Source: Cymodocea nodosa
Lineage: Eukaryota; Streptophyta; Magnoliopsida; Alismatales; Cymodoceaceae
DNA length: 64,000 bases
NCBI GenBank assembly: GCA_036874045.1
Contig: JAZBRI010000003.1
Location: 7,266,501 to 7,330,500 of the forward strand
Direction: 5' to 3'
Program-made: the position numbers and the translations under genes
The notes under the pieces: model-generated
Told to the model about the DNA's origin: nothing
Seen by the model: the letters and a program-made list of their open reading frames with translations, nothing else
Database searches by the model: none
Part shown: positions 37,101 to 47,959 of the stretch, in pieces
Layout: each line of letters begins with the position of its first letter
Numbering within the stretch: the first letter of the stretch is position 1

Positions 37101-37438
37101 TCACCGGGAAGAAACCCATCGAACCAGAGTTCGGGGAATGCCAAGACATAGTGGGCTGGGTGCGCGAGAAGCTCCAGCGCAACCGAGGATTGGAGGAAGT
37201 GTTGGACCGGGACGTCGGTGGGAAATGCCAGCACGTCCAAGAGGAGATGCTGCTGGTGCTACGCATTGCCGTGCTCTGCACCGCCCGGTTGCCCAAGGAC
37301 CGGCCGTCCATGAGGGACGTTCTCACCATGCTCGCCGAAGCCAAGCCGAGGAGGAAAAGCAGCAGCAGCTCCAGCAGCGCCGCCGTCAAGGAAAAGCCAG
37401 TGTTCAGCACAACAGCGGCATCAGACGACTACCTTTGA
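34132..37438 (+). CDS. MIK1: LRR receptor-like kinase, MIK1/PXL type (three exons)
   Basis: Exons are 34132-36385, 36522-36926 and 37029-37438; both introns (136 and 102 bp) are GT-AG and in phase 1. The product is about 1022 residues, near the size of Arabidopsis MIK1/PXL2. A signal peptide covers about residues 1-25, then an LRR N-cap ([10 protein letters not shown]), about 21-22 plant-type LRRs, a C-cap ([13 protein letters not shown], from residue 604) and one membrane segment (about 634-658). The kinase has GMGATGIV (711-718), VAVK with Lys733, HRD at 840-842, DFG at 860-862 and APE at 885-887, so it looks active and is an RD kinase. Family members sit at the plasma membrane and sense peptide signals; MIK1 and its PXY/PXL relatives act in pollen-tube attraction and vascular patterning. 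The exact orthologue (MIK1 versus PXL1) is not settled. It is GC-rich, unlike all its surroundings, and looks intact. Confidence 0.9.
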
Positions 37439-37667
37439 GAACCTCGATGGTTTTCTCATGACGTCAGATATATAGAGAGGGTGTACTTATTCAGCCTTCA
37501 GTGATGGGACTTTGTGAGATTCGGTACTAGAAATTTGATACTAATGTGACTAATAATAATTATCACAAGAAAATGCGACCGAAACGTGATAACAAGATTC
37601 GTTGTCTAACAAAGTATTGCTATACTTTGGGCGCACAAAAAAAATCAAATTTATACTATTCGATGTA
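37439..37667 (+). other. 3' flank of the receptor kinase gene
   Basis: It probably includes the 3' UTR; AATAAT near 37550 could serve as a weak polyadenylation signal. Nothing else seen. Confidence 0.4.
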
Positions 37668-38400
37668 CGAAAGGGAGGGGCAGAAATCTTTTTTATACTC
37701 GACCTTTTGAATTCGAAATTCTCTCAATCGTCGCCCTCGTCCTATCCAAGTTTGAAACATCGGTCCACACTGTTGTCTAATCTTTCATTCGTCATCGTGC
37801 ACAAACTTCTATTTACACACGATCATCACTCTCATTGTTTTCCGCTTTACATCCACAAAACTAACTCTACTTCTTCCTCTCCGCAACAGCAAGGAGGAGG
37901 ACGTCCTTGGAAGACTTTCAAACTAGGTCAACGGAAAGGAGGAGCCTTTCAACATAGGTGCAACTTGAATTTGCTTAAAAGTAATTAAGTTGTATTTTAG
38001 TTATGGATGTTATTTGTTCGTTTGATAGATTTTTTAGTGAGTACCATGAAGTTTTTTTCTTCTTCTATAGTGTACCATTTCATTTCTACAATGTATATGG
38101 GATTCCAACTATAAAAGGGAGGGGCGGAAATCATTTCCGTGTTCGACCCTTCAAATTCGAAATCCCCCTCCCCCCCATTGTCACCCTCATCTCTTCGTGA
38201 GCTCCAAACATCGATCGACAAACCCTTGTCCACGCACGATTGTGACTTTCGTCATTTTCCACTTTACATCCCCAACCTTAACTGACTCTACCTCTTCCTT
38301 CTCTCAACGGTAAGGAGGAGGACATCCTTGGAAGGCTTTCAGGCTAGGTTGATGGCAAGGAAGAGCCTTCCAACATAGGTGCAACATGGATTTGCTTGGA
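37668..38400 (+). repeat. Old direct duplication, about 320 bp units
   Basis: Segment 37668-37980 recurs at 38113-38396. Shared landmarks are AAAGGGAGGGGC, GAATTCGAAAT/AAATTCGAAAT, CAAGGAGGAGGAC/TAAGGAGGAGGAC, CCTTGGAAG and CAACATAGGTGCAAC. The adjoining block 37990-38106 recurs at about 38700-38820 (TGTACCAT, CATTTC, CTACAA). So a larger composite unit was duplicated. It is diverged, with no coding potential that I trust. Confidence 0.7.
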
Positions 38401-39960
38401 GGTGGCCTACACGGGTTCATGAGGTACATGGTCTGCATTTCCAGTGGAGAACTGCATTGGATCACTTCAACCTAGTCGTGATCACATCAAAACTGATCTT
38501 CTTAAGATCGTTTCTTTATCCTTGTGTGAGGAGCGGTAGGCATCCATCTATATTTCCATGTTATTTTGAAAGATCAATAACTATGTTTTATATTTTGTCA
38601 AAAAAAGGAAAAGATACATCTTTGTTTATATTTTAGTTGATATTCAATGATTTCAGGGAACGTCTAATTTGATTCTAATGCATATATGCTAATTTTTTAT
38701 GGTAGTTAAGTTGTAAATGTTATTAATTCATTTCTAAGTAGGAATTTGATAGATTTTCAAGTAGTTTTTTTTGTTGTACCATAATGTACTATTTCATATC
38801 TACAACACATATGTCATTTAGGACTAATTTTTTAATGCACTATTTCATGTTATTTTTGTGTGATTTTTTAGTTGAAGGTTGGATTGAGCTTTCAATCATG
38901 TATTATGCTATTTCAATTAGTGGGTTCATTGTGTTTTTCAAAACAAAATATTTATAGTAGCTATTGTTCACATGCAGAACTGTCTATCTACGCGAGAACT
39001 TTGAGTGTTGCGCTACCATCAATTCATGAAACCTTGATTTATTAATTTTCTTAATAGAGTTCTTGTTAAGCTTTCCAATAAAGGTTTAATCAATAATGTT
39101 GTAGTTATATTTGAGGATTTATGAATTCCTGAAGTTAGATATAATCATTGTTTGTAATTTGAAGTTTGTTTGCACTGCGGACATAGACATAGAAATCATT
39201 GTCTGTTGTCTTATTTTTAACGTCTCGTATGTGCTCATATGTAGGACATGGATAGCTCTCATAAGAGGAAAATGCGAGGAAGTTTTACTGGTTGGATTAC
39301 AAAGGCTGATGAGTTGATATTATCATTAATTTGTGAAACTGTTAGAAAAGGAAATGTTAAAATACCAAATAGTAAAATGAGAACTGAAACTTAGTATAAT
39401 AACGAGAAAACAACATTAAAGAAGGAAAAGAAAATTGTTAGCGTTTGCTTAAAGATATAAAAAATAATACACAAAAATTATAACAAAATTATAAATCAAA
39501 ACGATTAAGGTTAAAACTATATTAACAGTCATATAGATAGTCCACTTGAAATATGGACTAAATTTGTTGAACTTGGTAACCTCACCAAATTTTGGGTGCA
39601 CCGCCGTGGCATCCCTCCCTGTCGTTCCATCAAACTCTTCCATAACCCGCATAACAAGGGAAAAAAACGTATCTTCGCAGTCTCCTTAAAAGAAATCAGA
39701 CTGTGATAATGTTGATAAAAAAAACGTTGTCATACTTCTCCTAAAATAGAAAAAAGGAAAAAGTTGTCAACCAAACTATGATCGTGATGAACTTTGAAAG
39801 TCATCGTCTTATCATCAAATTCCACCAAACATGCTTACTAGAGATGAGAAAGATAACCAGACAAATGTCCAAGGAGATGAATCGTTAAAAAAAAAAAGAT
39901 AGTAAAGAAGAAAATAAAAAAAGAGAGAAAAAGAAAAACTAATAGAAAAAGGAGGGAAAA
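38401..39960. other. Intergenic, nothing recognised
   Basis: Apart from the second copy of the duplicated block (about 38700-38820), I see no gene, RNA or known repeat. A 67-codon minus-strand frame at 39449-39652 has no recognisable motif. Confidence 0.4.
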
Positions 39961-40326
39961 GTGATAAAAAGAATATATATATATATATATATATATGAAA
40001 GTAAATATAAAGTTAAATATTTTGGATATAAAATATAAGTATCAAAAAAAATAGTAGATAGAATATTTTATATCTAAAATATAATTAAATGTAAATATCC
40101 AAAGGTAAATATCCCAAAACATTTATATTTTAGACACCTAAAACATGAGTAAATGTTTTAGATGGAAATACTAATGAAATTAGAGTATTTCATACAAAAA
40201 TATCTAGGCAAATAAAGCTAAAATAATTTAAATCTAAATATTCAAAAGAAAAAAAGAAAAATATAAGTACCCAAAACAAAGAGTAAAGCCCTTTAAATAT
40301 AAGAGATAAATATCTATAATGAAATT
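39961..40326. other. AT-rich tract with (AT)n and ATAAATATC-type repeats
   Basis: An (AT)n run lies at about 39972-39996, then short repeats like those at 30400-31450. Family A LTR A2 begins at 40327. Confidence 0.6.
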
Positions 40327-41995
40327 TGTTGAGTATTTTGTTTTGATGATGTATGCTGAATGAAAGTAATCATATTTACTCAATTACTATTACTTTTGAA
40401 ATGAAATTAAGAACATTAATTAATACACAAAAAGTTTATTGATATAAATACTTGTCTGTATTAGATCTGAAATTATACTAAGTTAAATAACTAGTCATTT
40501 CATTGTAGTAATTTCTCATTTAACTAAACGTTAAGTTAATGTGTGTTTTTATTGAAAATCATGATATGTTTTAAAGTTATATTTTTTGTATCACGAACAG
40601 TGTACATTTAGACAACTCGTTAAGTTAGAGTGTTATTTGTATAGAGGTCACATGAGAACTCATTAAGTTAGAAGCTTAAAGTTATATTTTTTGTAATATG
40701 AGCAGTGCACGTTTAGACAACTCGTTAAGTTAGAGTGTTATTTGTATAGAGGTCACGTGAAAACTTGTTAAGTTAGAAGCTTAAAGGTTAAAATATATCA
40801 CGTGAGAACTTGTTAAGTTAGTATGTTAAAAAAGAGACAAACTCATTAAGTTAGTATTGCACACGGGGTGAAAGTAAAGGTTACGAATGTTATATTGTAT
40901 CATGTGAGTTGCATATGTTTAACTCGTTAAGTTAACATAACTGCACGTGTTGAGTTGTTATATTGAACATTAAGGTAACACGTTAGGTTAGCGTTATAAA
41001 CTTAAGTTGTTATTAATGCATGTGGTAAAATTCTTATTATAAAAACATTTGTTTATTATTGGTTCGTTGAGTTATCTGTGATACAACGGAGTTAGTTCGT
41101 TAAGTTATCGTAACACCATGAAGCTTGTTCGTTGAGTTATCGTAACACTAGGGACTTAGTTCGTTGAGTTAGCTATAGTACTTGTCATGTGAATTGGCAC
41201 ATGAGAAATGCGTTAAGTTAAAAACGTTAAGTTATATATCTACTTGTTTTACTCATTTAGTTAACATTAAAGTAACGACTTCTTATTACAATTGATGAAA
41301 AATTTTGGATGAGAAAGTTTATTTTATAGGAAATTTTTTAGAGATCCAGGATTAATGATTAAAGAAAATTCGAAATGTAAACGTGGGTCAGAACGTGTGT
41401 ATTTCGATAAAGGAAAAAAAGAAGACATGAAGAAGTGGAAAACTAGTAGTGATTAAACGTAAAGGATATGCATGAAATGAAGATACAATATAAAAGGCAT
41501 AGAATTCTCGTTGATCAGTTATCCTTGCACACCAAACGAAAAATCTTTTTAAGGATCAAAAACACCTCTTCGAGGAAAAGCTCTTAGATGGAAGAAAATT
41601 CAGTGAAGTAGAAAAGGTCAAATTTATGTCACTAAAGATTTGAAGTATCAGGAGAAAACAAATTCAGTGAAGCAGAGAAATACAAGATATTTGTCACTAA
41701 AGAATTGCTGAAGAAGAAGAAAGATCTCAAATAGGGAGAAATATTTTAAATTTCACAAATTAGTTTTCTTTATTTGCAGTTATGAAATTGTATAGATAAA
41801 ATATGGTATCGATATATAATTGCATCTACAATTTCTAAGGAGAATTGAATTATATATTGTAATTAAAACCTTGAATAAAAATGATTTTATGAAAACAGTG
41901 TCTCGACTTGTTTTTGACTTTTGAAGTTTCAATTATAATCGAAAATGTTGAAAAACACAATTCACCCCCCTCTTGTGTAGCCATACGATCCTACA
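40327..41995 (+). repeat. 5' LTR of family A Sirevirus (A2)
   Basis: TGTTGAGTATTTTG...GATCCTACA. It has the same palindromic array (about 41060-41175) as A1 and two units of the 65-bp repeat (41599, 41663) where A1 has three. It also has an extra copy of the GTGCACGTTTAGACAACTCG block (about 40590 and 40700). Confidence 0.85.
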
Positions 41996-41997
41996 AG

Positions 41998-42009
41998 TGG
42001 TATTAGAGC
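41998..42009 (+). promoter_or_regulatory. Primer-binding site (initiator-Met tRNA)
   Basis: TGGTATTAGAGC, two bases after the LTR end. It differs from the standard Copia site TGGTATCAGAGC by one transition. It confirms the LTR border and the plus orientation. Confidence 0.85.
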
Positions 42010-42194
42010 TGGTTAATAATCATTGATATAAAATCGATACCAACTTACTTAATATCATTGCTTATTCTGCCTTCCTTGTTTTTAAACAGAAATTGATATC
42101 TGAGCATACATTTAACCCTCTTAATTTAAGGCTTAAGTTGTTTTAAAGTTGTTAAACTGTTTAAAATCAAATAGGTTGAAAAATCTAAGGTAAG

Positions 42195-43714
42195 ATGGCT
42201 ACTAGAAATGGTAACTTTTCTTTGTATGAAGGTCAAAATCTTAATCGTCATTCTTTATTTGATGGAATACATTTGAATATTGGAAATATAGGATGATAGT
42301 CTTTCTTCAAAGTATAGATCATAAGTTGTGGTTCATGATTTCTAAACCATATTCTTTGTTAACTACCCCTTATAATACTTGGACAATTACTGAAAAAGAA
42401 AATGAAACTCTAAATACTAAAGGCTTAAATATTTTATTTTGTGCATTGAGTTATGAACAGTTCAGTAAAGTGTCGGCATATAAATCTACTTATGAGGTGT
42501 GGCATGCATTAGAAGTTTCACATAAAGGTACTTTTCAAGTTAAAGAGACTAAGATTAACATGTTAATTCATAAGTATAAATTCTTTAAGATACATGAAGA
42601 CGAAAGTATTTCTGAGATGTTTTCCAGATTCCTTGATATCATAAACTTTTTAAAATGCTTAGGAAAGAATATTGAACAGAAGAATTTGGTGAGGAAAATT
42701 CTCAGATCCCTAAGTTCTAAATGGTCTTGGAAAGTGACATCAATTGAGGAATCACGAGATTTAAATGTTTATACTATAAATGAACCTATAGAAAATTTAA
42801 CAACTTATGAAGTTCAATTAAATGAATCATTGAGTCACAACAAACTAAAAATGAAGAAAGAAATAGCCTTCGAAATTAATTCAGATTTTGATATATCTAC
42901 TGATTCTAACGAGAATTTATTTTTGCTGACTAGGAAATTCAAGAAAACATGGAAAACTAAGAAATAACAAAGGAACATAAATGATAAACCCTCAACGTCA
43001 AAATCATTGAATGACAAGAATTCTTCATTTAGAAAGTATGTATGTTACAATTATAAGAAACCTAGACATCTTTCTCCAGATTGTCCTATAAGGAAAAATG
43101 AAAAACATGGTAGGACAAATCAGAAGAAGACGGCTCAAAAAACTTAGAAAAAATTTTACAATAAAAATACTTTGAAGGTCACTTGGGATGACACGTCAAA
43201 AGTCTGAATCTAAGGAATTATCATCAAAATCTTCACATTTAGAAGAAGAACAAGAGTTAGAAGACGTTGCTCATGTGTGCTTCATGACAGATAAGTTTGA
43301 GGTAATATTTGATCCTAAAAGTCATTCAGATTTTAACTTTGATGAATTATTATGTGCTTATATTACAAAAACTTAAAGCTTGTAAATAGGAAAATAAGAA
43401 TATTAGAAACTCTTTGACCATAATGGAAGAAGAAAATTGTTTCCTGTCTACTATTTTAGAAAAGTTTAAATGTGATAATGAAAATCATGATAGAGATTTG
43501 CATAAATTTAGATTTCATGAATGTGTCTTGCATGAACAAATACAGAATACAAATAATGAAAAATTAAAGATATAATCTAAAAATGAAATGTTGAGAAACA
43601 ACATAAAGGATTTTGAGTTAGAGATTGATAGATTAAAAATGAGAGAGCTAGATTTAAATTCCACAATTGAGAAATGGAATTTAAGTCAAACTAAGTTTAA
43701 GGAAATTTGTTGTA
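42195..43714 (+). pseudogene. Sirevirus gag (family A)
   Basis: It starts MATRNGNFSLYEGQNLNRHS, then the UBN2/gag-type core around 42290-42840 (TYEVWHALEVSHKGTFQVKE, KINMLIHKYKFFKIHEDESI, SEMFSRFLDIINFLKCLGK). A zinc-knuckle-like motif (KPRHLSPDCP) is near 43050-43110, followed by acidic sequence. Typical Sirevirus gag order. It is broken in a few places and stops short of protease. Confidence 0.85.
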
Positions 43715-44481
43715 TTTAGAATTAAAACATAAAAATCCTAAATTTTACATTTATAAACCGCAAGCGCATGGTACCTATTATATTAAGTATATGCAAGAGC
43801 GAGTCGAACCTCAAGGAGCTTGTCTTAAACGAATTTAAGGAAATAAATGCTTAGCAAAATACTCACATCACTAAAGCTATGATAAAACTTTAATTACAAA
43901 TTAATAGATAATAATTACATAAATACAATAAAGATTTCAAATATCTCCTAAAATCCAATAAACTCCTAAGGTTAAACATTAGGAAACTCAAGAGAATTAA
44001 TGAGTTTCATCTCTGAAATTACAGAAATTAAGCCCAACTTCTAACTCTCCCTACATCCAACCTGAACATTGAAAAATCCAGAGAAAATATTGGTTAGAAA
44101 GATCCTCGAGTTATCTTCAAAATGGCAGTAATTTCATGGACTAAATCATTATAAAACTCTAGAAACGTTGGATTTAATGATAGGGCACAGAATCGTTCTG
44201 TAAACTTTCCAAAAATGCACATTTGGTACAAAAATCATATCTCAGTCAAAACTCCATGAAATCCAATGAAATTAGAGGGCTTTGAACAAAGACTCGTACT
44301 ACTAACATGGAAAATTGATAGAAAAGCTTTCCATAAAGATTGCAGTGCAGGAAACACTCAAGCGTCAAGCATTGAAACTAGCAGTCGAACAGGAATTCAA
44401 AATTGCTGCGACCTTTGAGAGAAAAAATCAAAAACTAACGAAATACATTCTGGAAAAATACAAAATTTACATGACTGTAAT
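43715..44481 (-). repeat. Athila/Tat-like LTR piece (family E), minus strand
   Basis: Read on the minus strand it ends in GAGGTTCGACTCGCTCTTGC...CATGCGCTTGCGG, the usual layout of Athila/Tat LTR ends. It continues past the inserted solo LTR C1 at 46681. A block here (around 43990-44200) is a diverged repeat of one at 46820-47030. No gene. Confidence 0.5.
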
Positions 44482-46685
44482 TGTTTAGAATGAAAAAGTG
44501 CATATTATTAACGGTTAAATGATGGTTAATTGCATAATATTTAGCTTATCATATGAGAATTAAGCCATTATGTTATAATTGCACTGTTATATGCTTTAAT
44601 TGAAGAATCTACTTAATTTTGGGGAATTAATGTTAATTTAGTATATTTCTGAACTGTCGGTAAGTTGTAGGTTGTGAAATTCTTAAGTATCTGAATTTTC
44701 TAATATTTCGGACAATTATGTTTAACATATCAGACACATTTCGGACAGTTATGTTTAATAGACCGAACATGTAAGATAGTTATGTTTAAAATGCCGAACA
44801 GTTATGTTTTGAAAGGATATTTTATTATTTCCTGAAGTACACGTGTCGAAACCATAATACATAACTTAAGTGAACTTTCGGTGAGTTATCTATAACTATC
44901 CGAAATTGCAGTTGGGCATTGGACAGTTATATGTGTAACTCTCTGAAATCTCTTTTTATTTATAAAATAGTTGAGGACACGTGTCATGTTCTAGGAAAGT
45001 GACTTAAGTGGATTTTCAGTGAGTTATCTTTAACTATCCAAAATGCATCTGAGCATCGGATAGTTAGCTCTGTAACTCTCTGAAATGTTATTTTATGATT
45101 AAATTGCTATTGACATGTGTCGAGATTTGGTAGATTTACTTAAGTTATATATCGGTGAGTTATTTATAACTATCCGAAATGCATTTAAGCATCGGATAGT
45201 TAAGTTTATAAGTATCTGAAATGCACCTAAGCATCGGATAGTTAAATTTATGCACGTGTTTTATAGTTAAATCAACGAAGAAAGTCTGTTGAGTTATCTA
45301 TAACTCCACGGACTATGTATTTTCTAATATGCCACTATAGCGGTTGTAGGAATAGATAGTTGGAAGAGAAAAACCACAATTGCACGTATTGTGTAGGGAG
45401 AAGAAATCATTGTCGTTGATATGAATGAAGGAAATCCAATCAACCATTCAAGCAGAAGCAGTTACCACTGAAGAAATATAAAAGAAAAGAAGAAAAAGAA
45501 GAAAAGTGTGTGATCAATGGACGACCAGTGTGTATAGAGGAGGAGCACCGAGCTTTCTGTAGGCAATATCGGCAATTCTCCAAAGTATCACACCAACTAT
45601 CGTTACCACCACCACAATCACCAACCATCGGAGGTCTGTGAGAATACTTTCTTGATGTCGAGTCGATTCTGAGCCAAACATAGTGTCTGACAACCACTGT
45701 GAGGAGTGATTGCGTCACGGGAAGGGAAGCCATTTTCACCAAGCATCGACTCATATCTCAGGAGATCGTAAAGTTTCTAGCCTTGGCTTCGGGTTGATGC
45801 CTGTATGCTGAAGAGGAGATCATCTTGCAATTCTGGACTTGCGATTCTATAGAGAGAGGAGACAGAATTGTAAGTGGTTTAATTTTCAGTGGTGTAATCG
45901 TGTTGCAAGTAGTGTCGGAAATATTTACTGTCAAGTGAGATTACTTTACATTTCACCTTTCGCCTATTTCCATGTTCATATTAAAACACAAATACAAAAA
46001 TAAATTATCTATGTTTGTATGTTGTATTTGAGTGTTGTATTGTTTGTGTTGTATCGTGATTAATGTTATCTTTGTCAGTGTTGTGATTGTTTTATGTTGT
46101 TTTAGTTTTATAGTTTACTGAAATTGGTTCATTCAAAAGACTTAAAGATTTTAATGGTTACTGTTTGAATTATCTGAATGTTAGTATTGCTTAATGATAA
46201 ATCCAATGTTAACTAACATTAAAGAGCTTAATTGATGTTATTTACAATCTATGGAATCGCCTAATGGTTGGCCGAATTCTTCTATAAATAACAGTATTAA
46301 AAAGAAAAGACAAGCTCGTGGAGTTAACTTTAGTCCACGAGGTTAGTCTGTTGAGTTAGCCATAACTTAACGAACTTTGTCCGTTGAGTTAATTGTAATT
46401 CAACGGAGAGCTTATTGAATATATAAATTTGATTATTAATAAACGAATAGTTCTCAAGTTCTTCAGCAATTCCCTATGGGATCGACCTATACTTGCACAC
46501 TGATACAATAGACACTATGCACTTGCAGTTAAAGTACAAATTGGAATTAATATCTAAATTGTATTAAAAGTTGTTTGTTTACTTCTAAAAGAAAGAATAG
46601 ACATAAAGATAAATTAACTAAGTAAAAACAGAAGTAACAAATCCAAGTTTTTTTGGTGTAGTGTTGGGAAAACACAAATAGTAAT
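44477..46685 (+). mobile_element. Solo Athila LTR, family C (C1), with perfect GTAAT duplications
   Basis: The LTR is 44482-46680 (2199 bp, TGTTTAGAATG...ACAAATA). GTAAT flanks it on both sides (44477-44481 and 46681-46685). There is no internal sequence. It is rich in CGGATAGTTA/TAACTATCCGA and GTTGAGTTA palindromes. It preserves the empty site for the solo LTR at 17584 and lacks the Copia-like patch found in C2. Confidence 0.9.
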
Positions 46686-47959
46686 CTACACAAAATTTCT
46701 TACAAAATAGAATCAAGAAACACTAAAAAACTCTACGAAAATGTCTTCTATGAAAGGAGTAATGTAGGGCAGGATTCTATTTGGCTAGAATCCGAAGCTA
46801 CAAAAATCTGCTCCCTTCCTAACTTGTTCTCTGAAATCACAGAAAATATCTCTACTTATAAAAATGATTTCTCTCAAAATAGGCATTGAAAAATTCTGTA
46901 AAAATATGCATTGGAAATTGTTTCAAGTTATCTAAAATGACATAGTGATTTTACAGTCTAAATCGTCCTCAATTGAAAATAACATTAAGCCCTATTGAGG
47001 TGCGCAAAACGATCTTGAAGTAATGCAAAACGCTCACTCACAGTAAAAACTCGAGAACTTTATCAATTCTTCATGAAAGTCTACAAAATCATAATTGAAC
47101 GAAAGTAGACTCATCAAACTCAATTTACAGATCTTAAAAACATACTGCATAGAGGGAGAAATTGCATCAGACATTTCCACAAAACTACTGATCAAAAATG
47201 TGATTTTGGACTAAGAATACACTCTTCGTATAAAATGGAAAAATCAAACCAAACGTGCTCAAAAAATTAAACAAAGTATACAGAAAGAATCGTCTTTTAT
47301 TTCTTTACAAAAACGGCTTAAGAATCGATGAAAAAGATTGAGAAAAACTCGATTTACAAAGAAAAAAACACAAGGAAAGTTCTATCTTTACAGTAAACAA
47401 ACACCTTGACTACATGTATTCACATATCTACACAAAAATCATTCATTTTTAGAGGCAAGTTTCATTAAATGAACTAAGAGTTTTACAACATAAAAATGAA
47501 GATTATACTACTAAACCTAAACATGCAAAGACATATGCAATACAAAAACAATGTCAAACACAATGATAACACAATATATGCAAACATAATGATAATTTTT
47601 TTGGTCAACCCACTCCAAGTTATACCTTTAAATCTCTAGCACCTTGAAGTAAGCTCCTAAAGTTGGCCTCCCTCACATCCTCAAGACTCCAACATGGCCT
47701 ATCACACCATGTTTTCCTCTTGAAATACTAAGGGGCTTCAAGATTTCACCAAAGGATGAAGGCAACAAGCTTCCTTCTCATGGACGTCCACCAACCATGC
47801 CCTAGTTGGCTCCTTCCTTGCTTTCTCTACACATATCACCTCCAAACTAGATGAAGAGGCCTCTCCACAAGAGGTTCCTACTGTCCTCCACACAAGAAAG
47901 TTGTACACCGAAGAAGAAGGGAAGTTGCACCCAACAAAAATCACCTTCTACGCACCCAT
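46686..47959 (-). repeat. Athila/Tat-like LTR piece (family E), continued
   Basis: No gene. The block around 46820-47030 resembles 43990-44200 (CTCTGAAATYACAGAAA, GCATTGAAAAAT, the ATTAAGCCC/CATTAAGCCC stretch). The 47600-47959 part is more GC-rich; read minus it has CTTGTGGAGAGGCCTC and ATGGTTGGTGGACGTCC. I think it is U3/R sequence of an Athila-like LTR. Borders are uncertain. Confidence 0.4.

Larger units (their letters stand above)
40327..43714 (+). mobile_element. Sirevirus-type Copia element, family A, left part (El-A2)
   Basis: 5' LTR 40327-41995 (1669 bp), primer-binding site 41998-42009, leader, then gag from 42195 to about 43714. The LTR matches A1 at 3580-5254. The rest of the element is absent; a minus-strand Athila-like LTR piece follows. 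Broken in a few places besides that. Confidence 0.85.

Noticed and set aside
34174-37410. Many open frames antisense to or out of frame with the receptor kinase
   Set aside because: Shadows of a GC-rich LRR/kinase gene; no independent motifs.
39449-39652. 67-codon minus-strand frame
   Set aside because: No motif, no homologous copy in the window, AT-rich context.
41998-42009. tRNA gene
   Set aside because: Only the short primer-binding complement is present, without a cloverleaf; the same holds at 24715 and 53046.
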